In this document: positions 7,151-15,320 of the stretch, one piece after another | How the letters are laid out: each line of letters starts with the position of its first letter | Position numbering within the stretch: the stretch's first letter is position 1 | DNA from: Dinghuibacter sp964544695 | Lineage (GTDB): Bacteria > Bacteroidota > Bacteroidia > Chitinophagales > Chitinophagaceae | Assembly (NCBI GenBank): GCA_964544695.1 | Contig: CAZJDB010000081.1 | Coordinates: 1 to 64,000, forward strand | Reading direction: 5' to 3' | Length of the DNA stretch: 64,000 nucleotides | Translations under genes and position numbers: made by a program | The notes under the pieces: model-generated | Database searches by the model: none | The model's input: only the letters and a program-made list of their open reading frames with translations | Told to the model about the DNA's origin: nothing

Positions 7151-7642
7151 TTATGCGGAGTGTCTTTTATTACGAGTATGGCAAACGCATTCGCATGGTA
7201 CAGGTTTATTGCCAGCCGGCTGTAAAAAAAACTTTTGGGATCGATATGATTTTATCACCTTTCCACTCATCCTTGCAGGCCTCCACCTAGGGCTCTTTTC
7301 TATGGTCTCCACAACTACCTTTGCGAATATAGTGCCCTGCATGGTTTTCGCTTGCACGTCTCTTACTATTCCATCCGTGTCAATGGCAAATAAAACCGCA
7401 CATGTACCAGTAGTATCCTCCACTTCGCCTATATGCCTGCAAATTCCCGTTCTTAAATAGCATGCCCAGCCACTATCCCCTCCCGGAAAAGAAGCCTCGA
7501 TCTCCTCACTTTTAATTGCGTGGTAATTAGCCTTACTCTTCTTTAACCCAGCCTTTCCCCTTGCTTCGCCTTCGCACCATAAAACCACGAGAAAAAGGAC
7601 TGTCCCCAGAAGCATCTTGTCCCACTTGTTTATGCAAATCAT
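7151..7642 (-). CDS. TonB C-terminal-domain protein (short)
   Basis: The predicted product (about 163 residues from the ATG at 7642; ATGs at 7675 and 7615 are possible) has an N-terminal hydrophobic segment ending near CEGEARG, resembling a signal peptide. The rest is a TonB C-terminal domain: ASFPGGDSGWACYL, VLFAIDTDGIVRDV, AKTMQGTIFAKVV and PRWRPARMSGKVIKSYRSQKF. These match the last part of the two full TonB proteins to the right. It lacks their cytoplasmic N-terminus, anchor context and Pro-rich spanner, so it cannot act as a standard transducer. It continues past the usual end with a Cys-containing tail (CECVCH). It looks like a diverged relic or a periplasmic helper of the TonB locus. 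Confidence 0.6.
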   Translation of the reverse strand: MICINKWDKMLLGTVLFLVVLWCEGEARGKAGLKKSKANYHAIKSEEIEASFPGGDSGWACYLRTGICRHIGEVEDTTGTCAVLFAIDTDGIVRDVQAKTMQGTIFAKVVVETIEKSPRWRPARMSGKVIKSYRSQKFFLQPAGNKPVPCECVCHTRNKRHSA

Positions 7643-7700
7643 ATAAATGAGATGCGGCAGTCCGTTTTTTTCCATAAAATTCGCCCATCATTTCCTTCAG

Positions 7701-7920
7701 AGCGTGCAGCCCGATTAAAACTTAAAAAAAACGAATCCCACTTTTCATTGGACCTGAGTTCGCCCATTTAGTTGCCAGCGGAACGGGAAGAGGTCACTAA
7801 CAATGCTTTCAGGCCCCCCGCAACCAGCTCTGCAATATGGAATGTCACCGAGGGGCCTGACGTGGCGGTGAGTGGCTCTCCTTCCTCTCCGCGGGTGAAA
7901 AACAAAATGGCAAGACGAAA
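7701..7920. repeat. Intergenic repeat, copy 1
   Basis: About 220 bp that aligns by eye, with clear similarity over its whole length, to 8942-9170. Shared blocks include CGTGCAGCCC, TTTTCATTGGACC, TTGCCAGCGGA, GCTTTCAGGCCCCC, ATATGGAATGTC, GGGCCTGACG and CGCGGGTGAAAA. It occupies most of the 7643-7993 gap. Short open frames cross it, but they are not conserved in phase between copies, so I do not call a gene. Confidence 0.7.
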
Positions 7921-7932
7921 GAGGAATAATAG

Positions 7933-7959
7933 AAAAAGCCCCCTTTGGAAAAAGGAGGC
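7933..7959 (-). terminator. Intrinsic terminator after the second tonB
   Basis: Read leftward, GCCTCCTTTTTCCAAAGGGGGC folds into a hairpin with one mismatch and is followed by five Ts. It lies 35 bp past the stop of the tonB gene at 7994-8815 and is placed like the hairpin after the next tonB copy. Confidence 0.65.
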
Positions 7960-7993
7960 GCAACCTATCAAACAACTATAAAATGAAAACCCC

Positions 7994-8815
7994 TCATTGA
8001 TCCTCTTGAATCTGGAACGTCACCTTCTGTTTCCGGTAAGCTTTTACAAAACGCCCATTTTGTTGCGCAGGTTTCCAATGGGGTCCCCTGCGAAGTGCGT
8101 TCACTGCGATTTCGGCGAGCTTGGTACCCTGCATGGTCAGGGCCTCTACGTCGGATACGACTCCGTCCTTATCCACGATGAACTGCAATTCCACGGTTCC
8201 GCTCTTGCCCTCTTCCTGCAATTCATCGATGTGTGTGTTCATTGCCTTCGTCACATAGGCGATCCAGGCTGCATCCCCACCAGGGAATTGCGCATCGACC
8301 TCCACCTTGGTGAAAGTTCTTTCGTCTTCCTGGGGCGAGGCAACAACCTTGCTCCCGTTGTCCGACTTGGGCGGATTTACCACATCGGGCCCCGCCATTC
8401 CGGCTTGGTTGATCTTCCCAATGGCCGCATCCGATAGATCATCCATATCGTGCACCTGTTTGTCCTGATGCGGTTGATCCACAAGTTTGATGGCGGTAAA
8501 TTGTTCTATATGGATCCTTGGAGGCTGCACAGTCCTCGGAGGAGGTATAAATACAGGCGGTTTCGGCGCTTTGTCGGCAATCGCACTTAAGTTTACCTCG
8601 TCCATATGTAGTCTATGACTATCCCTATACGCAGCCCAAGCCTTACCGATCCACATCCCACCTACTGAAAAAATTGCCAATACGGTCGTGATAAGCAAAG
8701 CCAGCTTCAGTCTCTTGTTATAATCTTTGCGGAGCTTATATGCCCCGTAGTCTTTGTTCATATGCTCAAATAAAATATCGAGCATATCAGCCGTTAGAAT
8801 TCTACTTGCCTCCAT
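7994..8815 (-). CDS. Energy transducer TonB (copy 2)
   Basis: TonB spans the periplasm and passes energy from ExbB/ExbD to outer-membrane receptors. The 273-residue product has a cytoplasmic N-terminus (ILTADMLDILFEHMNKDYGAYKLR), one membrane segment (about 37-60), a Pro-containing spanner (PPVFIPPPRTVQPP) and a C-terminal domain (about 165-273) with FPGGDAAW, ELQFIVDKDG and YRKQKVTFQ. It closely resembles the tonB at 9245-10069 from end to end, but its Pro-rich part is shorter and more diverged. The two genes are separated by an intergenic repeat, and this gene has its own terminator. It is probably a tandem duplicate serving a different set of receptors (inference). Confidence 0.85.
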   Translation of the reverse strand: MEASRILTADMLDILFEHMNKDYGAYKLRKDYNKRLKLALLITTVLAIFSVGGMWIGKAWAAYRDSHRLHMDEVNLSAIADKAPKPPVFIPPPRTVQPPRIHIEQFTAIKLVDQPHQDKQVHDMDDLSDAAIGKINQAGMAGPDVVNPPKSDNGSKVVASPQEDERTFTKVEVDAQFPGGDAAWIAYVTKAMNTHIDELQEEGKSGTVELQFIVDKDGVVSDVEALTMQGTKLAEIAVNALRRGPHWKPAQQNGRFVKAYRKQKVTFQIQEDQ

Positions 8816-8941
8816 AAACGATGATTTTAAGCGGGTTTACAAAAAAAGGTCTCTCCTAAATGAGATGCACCAACCCCTTTTTTCCATACTTCCCGCGAGG
8901 CTTTTAGATTCTTTTAACACTCCTAACGACATGAGTCTTTT

Positions 8942-9170
8942 GAGGCGTGCAGCCCAATTAAAAACTTAAACAACCGAATCCCACCTTTTCTTTTCATTGG
9001 ACCCCGAGTTTGCCCATTTGATTGCCAGCGGACAGGGAGGAGGCTACGAACTTCGCTTTCAGGCCCCCGAAACAAGTAATGAAATATGGAATGTCTACGC
9101 AGGGCCTGACGCGGAGTGAGTGGCCTTCTCCCTGCCCGCGGGTGAAAACTAAAATGGCAAAAAAGCGAAA
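8942..9170. repeat. Intergenic repeat, copy 2
   Basis: Second copy of the element at 7701-7920, in the same orientation, inside the 429-bp gap between the two tonB genes (8816-9244). Besides the repeat and the terminator at 9180-9210, the gap holds the likely leader of the tonB gene to its left. No gene is supported. Confidence 0.7.
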
Positions 9171-9179
9171 GGGAAGAAA

Positions 9180-9210
9180 ATGAAAAGGCCCAGCTTGGAA
9201 AAGCCGGGCC
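9180..9210 (-). terminator. Intrinsic terminator after the main tonB
   Basis: Read leftward, GGCCCGGCTTTTCCAAGCTGGGCC forms a GC-rich hairpin with one mismatch, followed by TTTTC-ATTTTC. It lies 34 bp beyond the tonB stop at 9245 and should end the exbB-exbD-exbD-tonB transcript. Confidence 0.75.
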
Positions 9211-9244
9211 GTCTTTTGGTATTGAAAAGTACTTACTATTAGGA

Positions 9245-10069
9245 TTATTCCTCCGGCATCTGGAAGGTGATCTTCTGCTTCCGGTAGGCTTTTACTTTAC
9301 GACCGTTCTGCTGGGCCGGCGTCCAGTGGGGACCGCGACGGATGGCATTCACGGCGATTTCGGCGAGTTTGGAGCCTTGCATGGTCAACGCAGTGACTTC
9401 ACTCACGGCGCCGTCTTTATCCACGATGAACTGAACTTCGCAGGTACCGCTTTTACCTTCTTCCTGGAGTTCGTCCATGTGTTTGGTAATTTCGTTCCTT
9501 ACGTAGTTGCTCCAGGCAGCGTCGCCGCCGGGGAACTGGGCTTCGATTTCCACCTTGGTGAACACCTTGTTGTCATCGTCCGAAGGGGCGGCTACTACCT
9601 TACTTTCCTGATCCACCTTGGGAGGATTGACCACATCGGGGGCCTTGATACCGGCCTGGTCGATATGGCCGATCGTCGTATTGTCCAGTTCGTCCTGTTG
9701 CTTTACTTCCTTCTTTTGGTCGGGCTGATCTACGATCTTGGGCGGCGTAAAACTCTTGATTTCAATTTTCGGGGGCTCCACCTTGGGAGGCGGAGGCGGA
9801 GGAGGTACCGGAGGAGGCGGCGCCTTATTCTCTACGTTGGTCAGCGTCACATCGGCAACTTGTGCCTTGTGTTTGGCCAAGTACTTCGCAAACGCCATTT
9901 GCAGGAACATCCCACCGATGACGAGGAAGGCAATGGCAGCCGTAATGAGCAAGGCAATACGTAAGCGTCTGTTGTATCCCTTACGAAGGGGATAAGCTCC
10001 GTACTCCTTATTCATATTCTCGAATATAATATCGAGAATATCGGCCGATAATATTTTATTAGGTTCCAT
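9245..10069 (-). CDS. tonB: Energy transducer TonB (main copy)
   Basis: The 274-residue product has a cytoplasmic N-terminus with the motif NKEYGAYPLRKGYNRR, one membrane anchor (about 37-60), a strongly Pro-rich spanner at about 86-100 (PPPPVPPPPPPP) and a TonB C-terminal domain from about 170 (FPGGDAAWSNYV, CEVQFIVDKDGAVSEV, TMQGSKLAEIAV). The long N-terminal cytoplasmic part is typical of Bacteroidota TonB. It follows exbD by 16 bp and completes the exbB-exbD-exbD-tonB operon that energises TonB-dependent receptors. A terminator follows, then the duplicated tonB. Confidence 0.9.
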   Translation of the reverse strand: MEPNKILSADILDIIFENMNKEYGAYPLRKGYNRRLRIALLITAAIAFLVIGGMFLQMAFAKYLAKHKAQVADVTLTNVENKAPPPPVPPPPPPPKVEPPKIEIKSFTPPKIVDQPDQKKEVKQQDELDNTTIGHIDQAGIKAPDVVNPPKVDQESKVVAAPSDDDNKVFTKVEIEAQFPGGDAAWSNYVRNEITKHMDELQEEGKSGTCEVQFIVDKDGAVSEVTALTMQGSKLAEIAVNAIRRGPHWTPAQQNGRKVKAYRKQKITFQMPEE

Positions 10070-10085
10070 GATTTTCCTGTTTAAA

Positions 10086-10619
10086 TCAATTTATACCATT
10101 GGCCTTCTCGGTCTGTTGGACCAGTGAATATTCATCCGGGCGTATGGATACCATCGCGTATTTAGTAATATCGTTGATGGTCATCTCGTCCAGCAAAGCG
10201 ACTGTATCCTTATAGGTGGCGTCCTGGTCGGGCTTGATAATGACCACGAGCTTGTCCGCAGGCGTACGACCTTTCTTATCCAGGATCTTATCCCGGATAC
10301 CCTTGATATTGGTCGCCTGCATGGTCTTGGGATCATCGCCCTCGTAATAGTAGCACTGATCGTTCTTTCCAAGAAGGATGGTGAATGCGCCTGCCTTCGC
10401 AGCCTCGTTTTGTTCCTCGGGTTTGGCTGTTTCATCCGGCATGTTCAACTTCATGGCCGAAGGCGAAGTCAGTGTGGTCGTGAACATGAAGAACGTAATC
10501 AGCAGGAACCCAAGATCCACCATGGGGGTCAGATCGACCCTGGTGGATAATTTTTTCCCCTTCTTTACGCCGGGACCCTGTTTACCATGGCCGCCGCCTT
10601 TCACTTCCATTTCTGCCAT
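10086..10619 (-). CDS. exbD: ExbD/TolR biopolymer transport protein
   Basis: This 177-residue inner-membrane protein has a basic Gly/Lys N-terminus, one transmembrane helix (about 28-50) with the signature RVDLTPMVDLGFLLITFFMF, and a periplasmic domain ending with LLDEMTINDITKYAMVSI. The membrane Asp is the expected proton carrier. It lies between a longer exbD (10764-11429) and tonB, 16 bp before the latter. Its closest relative in the window is the interrupted copy at 6601-7074. The intergenic region upstream contains strong hairpins that could alter its level relative to the first exbD. Confidence 0.9.
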   Translation of the reverse strand: MAEMEVKGGGHGKQGPGVKKGKKLSTRVDLTPMVDLGFLLITFFMFTTTLTSPSAMKLNMPDETAKPEEQNEAAKAGAFTILLGKNDQCYYYEGDDPKTMQATNIKGIRDKILDKKGRTPADKLVVIIKPDQDATYKDTVALLDEMTINDITKYAMVSIRPDEYSLVQQTEKANGIN

Positions 10620-10648
10620 ATCGAAAAAATTTAAATAGCGTTAATAAT

Positions 10649-10736
10649 GTGCCGACGAATCGTTCCTTATAAAATTAACGATTCGTCGGCACGATCGCTA
10701 ATTATTGGCCCTTCGGGCCGCGCACCTCCGGTGCGC
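10649..10736. repeat. Cluster of three strong hairpins between the exbD genes
   Basis: A perfect 16-bp inverted repeat (10649-10664 with 10677-10692; arm GTGCCGACGAATCGTT) has a 12-base AT-rich loop. Next to it, GGCCC-ttc-GGGCC (10707-10719) and GCGCACC-tcc-GGTGCGC (10720-10736) form two more perfect stems. Together they fill nearly all of the 144-bp gap between the exbD genes. There is no U-tract, so an mRNA stability or processing element, or a REP-like repeat, fits better than a terminator. Confidence 0.75.
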
Positions 10737-10763
10737 TGAAGCCAAACGATAATTGTGGCGGGA

Positions 10764-11429
10764 TTACTTCCCTCCAGCCAATTTACGCAATTTCTCCCAC
10801 AAAGCCGAGCCAACCGGGGCGTCGGACATAGCGGTAACAAGCTTGAAGTGAAAAACCTTATTATCCGTAAAAGCCCGGATGACCTCTTTGAATTCAGGAT
10901 ACTTTGCCTGGTTATCGCCCTTGATCAAGACGTTATCCGGCTGCTTGCCGCCATCCGCCTTCAAAAGGGTGGAAACCCAGATTCTCAATTCATTATGAGC
11001 AGAATCGGGCATGGGAATTCCGGGTTGTTTGACCTCCTTAACGGCGTCGGGATCGAGATCCAAAAGCGACTTTAAAGAAGAAATGGGTACCCCAATACCC
11101 TGATTTTCAACAATCCTGGTGAAGTTTTTCTCTTCGGCGGGTGTAAGCCCAAGATTTTCAGCGGTATTCAACTGGTCGATGAGCGGTAGAACATTATCCG
11201 GATCGTTGTAGGTAAAGAAGACCTTTCCATCCTTATCGAAAAGGACCTGGAGGGCGTTCTTATCAGGAACGATGTCCGAGGAAACCGAGCTGGGTGTTTT
11301 GACTTTGACCGGATCGTCCGGCTTGAATTTCGTTGCCAACATAAAGAACGTCAGCAGCAGGAAAGCCACGTCACACATGGCGGTCATGTCCACATTCGTA
11401 CTCTTCCGCGGCACTTTAACTCTTGGCAT
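10764..11429 (-). CDS. exbD: ExbD/TolR biopolymer transport protein (long form)
   Basis: The 221-residue product has the ExbD N-terminus: MPRVKVPRKSTNVDMTAMCDVAFLLLTFFMLA, where the membrane helix (about 14-36) contains the conserved Asp. The periplasmic part is longer than in the second exbD and ends with SDAPVGSALWEKLRKLAGGK. It comes 86 bp after exbB and precedes the second exbD. Two different ExbD proteins with one ExbB is an arrangement common in Bacteroidota TonB loci. It probably forms a heteromeric ExbB/ExbD motor (inference from the order). Confidence 0.88.
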   Translation of the reverse strand: MPRVKVPRKSTNVDMTAMCDVAFLLLTFFMLATKFKPDDPVKVKTPSSVSSDIVPDKNALQVLFDKDGKVFFTYNDPDNVLPLIDQLNTAENLGLTPAEEKNFTRIVENQGIGVPISSLKSLLDLDPDAVKEVKQPGIPMPDSAHNELRIWVSTLLKADGGKQPDNVLIKGDNQAKYPEFKEVIRAFTDNKVFHFKLVTAMSDAPVGSALWEKLRKLAGGK

Positions 11430-11515
11430 GGAATCAAATTTTAGCTGTAATTAGGTATAAGATGCATTTTCCCCCATTTTCCATAAAAATGGCTCCCTTT
11501 TTTCGGGGAGGTCCA

Positions 11516-12361
11516 TTATTTATAGTTGGAGGCAAAGCTCTGTGTCAGCGTAAATCCTGATTCGTCGATACCGTAGGTGATGCTATCGATGCGGGTGGTG
11601 AAAACGTTGTACATGATGATGGATACAGCGGAAGTACCGATACCCAGGGCGGTGTTGTACAAGGCTTCAGAGATACCTTTTGCCAGGTCATTGGCTGCAC
11701 TTGAACCGCCTTGGTCACCCAGTGAACTGAAGGCCCGGATCATCCCGATAACCGTTCCGAGCAGACCGATCAGGGTGGCCACGGAAGCGATCGTGGAAAG
11801 GAATACCAGGTTCTTTTCCAGCATAGGCAGTTCCAAAGCAGTGGCTTCTTCTACTTCCTTTTGAATGCTGAGCACTTTTTGCTCGGTATCCAGCTCGTTA
11901 TTGGAAATCATTTCTTTATACTTGCGGAGACCGGCCTTCATTACATTGCCTACCGAACCTTGCTGCTTGTCGCATTCCTGAAGTGCGGCGTCGACATTCT
12001 TGTTGGCCAGGTGGTATTGAACCTTGCGGACGAAATCAGCGATGCTGCCTTTTCCCAGGGCCTTGGTGATGGTGAGAAAGCGTTCGATGACAAATACGAG
12101 AACGATTAGAAACAGCGTAATCAACAACGGGACAATGGGCCCGCCCTCGTGCATCTTTCCCATCCAGTTTGCACCTTTGCCGTTCACGAAGTTATCCTTG
12201 TTACCCAGTACAAAAATGTAAAAGGAAACCCCTGCAACCAGGCAAATCAAGGGAGCTACCCAGGAGATGGAGTTGCTGGATTTTCCCTTTTGTGCGGAAG
12301 TTCCGGCTTTGGAAGCAGTCCCACTCGCAGAGGCAGTTACAGTTGATTTAGTTTCAGCCAT
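11516..12361 (-). CDS. exbB: MotA/TolQ/ExbB proton channel family protein
   Basis: This 281-residue inner-membrane protein is the first gene of the TonB operon. After a Ser/Thr/Ala-rich cytoplasmic start there are hydrophobic segments at about 31-50 and 75-93 (GGPIVPLLITLFLIVLVFVI). A large cytoplasmic loop follows, then two helices near 185-215 and 230-255 with the family motifs LSTIASVATLIGLLGTVIGM and ALYNTALGIGTSAVSI. ExbB forms the pentameric proton channel around the ExbD helices and drives TonB. The 373-bp region upstream is shared with the divergently read metalloprotease gene. Confidence 0.92.
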   Translation of the reverse strand: MAETKSTVTASASGTASKAGTSAQKGKSSNSISWVAPLICLVAGVSFYIFVLGNKDNFVNGKGANWMGKMHEGGPIVPLLITLFLIVLVFVIERFLTITKALGKGSIADFVRKVQYHLANKNVDAALQECDKQQGSVGNVMKAGLRKYKEMISNNELDTEQKVLSIQKEVEEATALELPMLEKNLVFLSTIASVATLIGLLGTVIGMIRAFSSLGDQGGSSAANDLAKGISEALYNTALGIGTSAVSIIMYNVFTTRIDSITYGIDESGFTLTQSFASNYK

Positions 12362-12734
12362 GATCTTTGATTTTTCAATGTTGATGAATGGTAAAAAATT
12401 GATTTAGCACAGCAATTCTAAGGAAAAAAGTCTTTTTATCGACAAAATTCAAAAACAAAAATTTTCTAGGGAGGAGTGGAAAGTTAATAAAATAATGGAC
12501 AAGGGTGAAGAATTTAGATTATTTTTTTCTGAAATATAAGGTGAAAAAAGGCCAACTATTGTTTCGAAAGACGTACCAATCATCTGCAATTGTGTCCTTT
12601 TGTACAAAGGAAAGCCTAATCATGTCTTCTTTCTATAATTTCAACTCCCTGAAACAAATTTTCATCCATCAGCCCATCAGAATCAACGCCTTCCAAGATT
12701 CCGGGCCGAAAAATCACCAAAAAAGAACATCAGA
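12362..12734. other. 373-bp divergent intergenic region (exbB / metalloprotease)
   Basis: An AT-rich gap that must hold promoters for exbB (leftward) and the metalloprotease (rightward). On the exbB side an imperfect -7-like TAGAATTG can be seen, but no perfect TAnnTTTG. A 77-codon frame at 12505-12738 overlaps the metalloprotease start and looks fortuitous. No hairpin or RNA gene was recognised. Confidence 0.5.
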
Positions 12735-15284
12735 ATGAAGAAAATGTTATTCCCATGTGCACTGGCTTTCTTGTGCATGGTGGCCTTACAATCACTAGCG
12801 CAAAATCGGGGGCCCGCGTCCGACAGCAGCGCCCGGCCGAACCGGATTGGTCAGGCCAGAGGTGAATCGGCCCGGACGGAACCCAAGCCTTACAAGGAAG
12901 TGATCACTTCCAAAGCCATCTCGAAATCAGGTCTTTTTACCGTACACCACGTAGAAGATAAATGGTACTTCGAGATTCCCGATTCCATCATGGGACGGGA
13001 ATTCATGGCCATTACCCGTTATTCCAAAACCCCCGGCGGAGGTGGGATCTACGGTGGTGAGGTCGCCAATGAACAAACCATGCGTTGGGAAATCGGACCC
13101 GACAACAAGGTCTTCCTGCGCAGCGTCACCCTGATCAGTGTGGCTAAGGACAGTACCGAGCCCATCTTCAGGGCGGTCCGGAATTCATATGTGGACCCGA
13201 TCGCTGCAGCCTTCGATATAAAGGCATTTGGTCATGATTCTTCAAGTGTCGTTATTGATGTCACGGACTTTTTCAAGGGTGACAATCAAGTGGTCTCCAT
13301 TGACCCCGGCAATAAAAGGAGGTTCAACTTGGGAGGCCTGGCCAGTGACCGTTCCTACATCGAAAGGATCAGCACCTATCCCATCAACACCGAGATCAAG
13401 ACGGTTAAAACCTTCTCATCCTCCCCCGCTCCTGTCAACCCCCTGATGCCCCAGGGTGGCGGGCGCAGTTTCCCCGCAGCAGGGGACGCCGGATCCGTAA
13501 CCTTCGAGATCAATACCTCCATGCTCCTCCTGCCCAAAGTGCCGATGAAAAAGCGCTTGTTTGATCCGAGGGTCGGATTCTTCGCCGACGACTATACCGT
13601 GTATAGCGACGACCAGCAAAAAGTGGACGAAGAAACCTTCATCACCCGCTGGAGGCTGGAACCCAAGGACGAGGATATTGAAAAATACAAGAGGGGAGAA
13701 CTCGTCGAACCCAAAAAGCAAATTGTCTATTATATAGATCCGGCTACACCAAAAAAATGGAGGCCCTACCTCATTGCCGGGATCAACGACTGGCAGAAGG
13801 CCTTTGAACAAGCCGGCTTCAAGAATGCTATCGTCGGAAAGGAATGGCCCGAGGACGATACGACCATGAGCCTGGAAGACGCCCGCTTTTCGGCGATCCG
13901 ATATTTCGCATCCGATATTGAAAATGCATACGGTCCCAACGTCCACGATCCGCGAAGCGGGGAAATCCTGGAAAGCCACGTGGGTTGGTATCACAACGTC
14001 ATGAAGCTGCTGCACGATTGGTACTTCATCCAAACCGCCGCCGTCGATCCCCGCGCCCGGACCATGAAGTTCGACGACGAGCTCATGGGGAACCTGATCC
14101 GTTTCGTCTCCTCCCATGAAATCGGGCATACGCTCGGCCTGAGGCACAACATGGGTTCCAGCAGCACGGTTCCCGTGGAAAAACTAAGGGATAAAGCCTT
14201 CGTGGAAGCCCACGGTCATACCCCCAGCATCATGGACTATGCGCGCTTCAACTATGTAGCCCAACCCGAAGACGGGATCACCGAAGCGGGTCTTTTCCCC
14301 CGTATCGGCGACTATGACCGTTGGGCCATCGAATGGGGTTACAAAGGTATTTACGATACCAAGGATGAACAGGAGGACAAAAAAATCCTCAGCAAGTTGA
14401 TCATTGACAGCCTGAGCAAGAATCCCCGCCTGTTCTTCGGGACCGAGACCAATCAATACGATCCCCGCGAACAGACCGAAGACCTGGGGGATAACAGCAT
14501 GAAGGCAAGTGCCTATGGGATCAAAAACCTCAAACGCATCATCGTCAAGTTGCCCGAATGGACCAAAGAGGAAGCCGATACCTACGACAACCTCGAGGGA
14601 ATGTACCAGCAGTTATACATTCAGTTTTCGCGCTACATGGGCCACGTGTTGAAAAACGTGGGCGGGATTTATGAAACGCCGAAGAGCGTAGAACAAAGCG
14701 GCGATGTCTACGAACCCACTCCGAAAGCACGTCAGCAGGAAGCTGTAGCGTTCCTCAACGAGCAGCTCTTCACCACGCCTACCTGGCTCCTGGACAGAAA
14801 TATCCTCAACAAGTTCTCCAACCCCATTACGGAATCCATCAGTGATCTGCAGGATAACATCCTGGGGAGCCTGCTTTCCGCTCCCCGCCTCGAAAGGATG
14901 ATCATTGCCGGGAACCGTACCACCGACCCCTATACGATCGACGCCCTGTTCAGCGATCTGAACAAGGGTATCTTCACCGAGTTGGGTACGGGAAAAGCTA
15001 TCGACAATTATCGCCGGAACCTGCAAAGGAGTTATGTGGAAAGGCAGATTGCCCTCCTCGGCGCACAAGCGACGGCGACGATCAATTTTAATGGCCGCGG
15101 GATCACCATCGCGCAGGGAGAGGATCCCATGAAATCCGACATACCGGCAGTCGTCAGGGCAAACCTTACCAGCCTGAGAGCCCGCATGAGGGCCGCCTTG
15201 CCGGGTGTTTCGGACACCATGACCAAGTATCATCTGCAAGACCTGATAGAACGAATTACCCAGGCACTGGAGCCGAAAAAGTAA
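12735..15284 (+). CDS. Secreted zinc-dependent metalloprotease (DUF5117/DUF5118 type)
   Basis: The 849-residue product starts with a signal peptide (MKKMLFPCALAFLCMVALQSLAQ). The extended zinc site HEIGHTLGLRHN lies at about 460-471: three His ligands (H460, H464, H470) with the catalytic Glu. It is followed by a Met-containing turn (IMDYARFNY), as in metzincins. The flanking regions match what I know of Bacteroidota zinc-dependent metalloproteases annotated with DUF5117/DUF5118 domains: KRRFNLGGLASDRSYIERI before the site and YIDPATPKKWRPYLIAGIND. It is probably periplasmic or secreted and degrades extracellular protein; the substrate is unknown. It is a single gene with its own terminator. 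Confidence 0.88.
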   Translation: MKKMLFPCALAFLCMVALQSLAQNRGPASDSSARPNRIGQARGESARTEPKPYKEVITSKAISKSGLFTVHHVEDKWYFEIPDSIMGREFMAITRYSKTPGGGGIYGGEVANEQTMRWEIGPDNKVFLRSVTLISVAKDSTEPIFRAVRNSYVDPIAAAFDIKAFGHDSSSVVIDVTDFFKGDNQVVSIDPGNKRRFNLGGLASDRSYIERISTYPINTEIKTVKTFSSSPAPVNPLMPQGGGRSFPAAGDAGSVTFEINTSMLLLPKVPMKKRLFDPRVGFFADDYTVYSDDQQKVDEETFITRWRLEPKDEDIEKYKRGELVEPKKQIVYYIDPATPKKWRPYLIAGINDWQKAFEQAGFKNAIVGKEWPEDDTTMSLEDARFSAIRYFASDIENAYGPNVHDPRSGEILESHVGWYHNVMKLLHDWYFIQTAAVDPRARTMKFDDELMGNLIRFVSSHEIGHTLGLRHNMGSSSTVPVEKLRDKAFVEAHGHTPSIMDYARFNYVAQPEDGITEAGLFPRIGDYDRWAIEWGYKGIYDTKDEQEDKKILSKLIIDSLSKNPRLFFGTETNQYDPREQTEDLGDNSMKASAYGIKNLKRIIVKLPEWTKEEADTYDNLEGMYQQLYIQFSRYMGHVLKNVGGIYETPKSVEQSGDVYEPTPKARQQEAVAFLNEQLFTTPTWLLDRNILNKFSNPITESISDLQDNILGSLLSAPRLERMIIAGNRTTDPYTIDALFSDLNKGIFTELGTGKAIDNYRRNLQRSYVERQIALLGAQATATINFNGRGITIAQGEDPMKSDIPAVVRANLTSLRARMRAALPGVSDTMTKYHLQDLIERITQALEPKK

Positions 15285-15288
15285 AGTA

Positions 15289-15320
15289 AAAAGGCCGCCC
15301 GAACTGGGCGGCCTTTTTTT
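15289..15320. terminator. Bidirectional terminator between metalloprotease and ABC permease
   Basis: A perfect 8-bp GC stem (15293-15300, GGCCGCCC, with 15306-15313) closes a 5-base loop. It is followed by seven Ts rightward and preceded by As that give Us leftward. It sits exactly between the two convergent genes and overlaps the permease stop region by 2 bp. Confidence 0.9.

Noticed and set aside
7745..7975. 76- and 67-codon frames inside intergenic repeat copy 1
   Set aside because: The frames are not kept in phase in repeat copy 2, and one stops early there; the similarity is at DNA level.
12505..12738. 77-codon frame upstream of the metalloprotease, overlapping its start by ATGA
   Set aside because: The sequence is low complexity, has no signal or domain, and lies in an AT-rich divergent promoter region.
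13416..14147. 243-codon frame on the - strand
   Set aside because: It is the shadow of the metalloprotease gene, whose frame contains the zinc motif.
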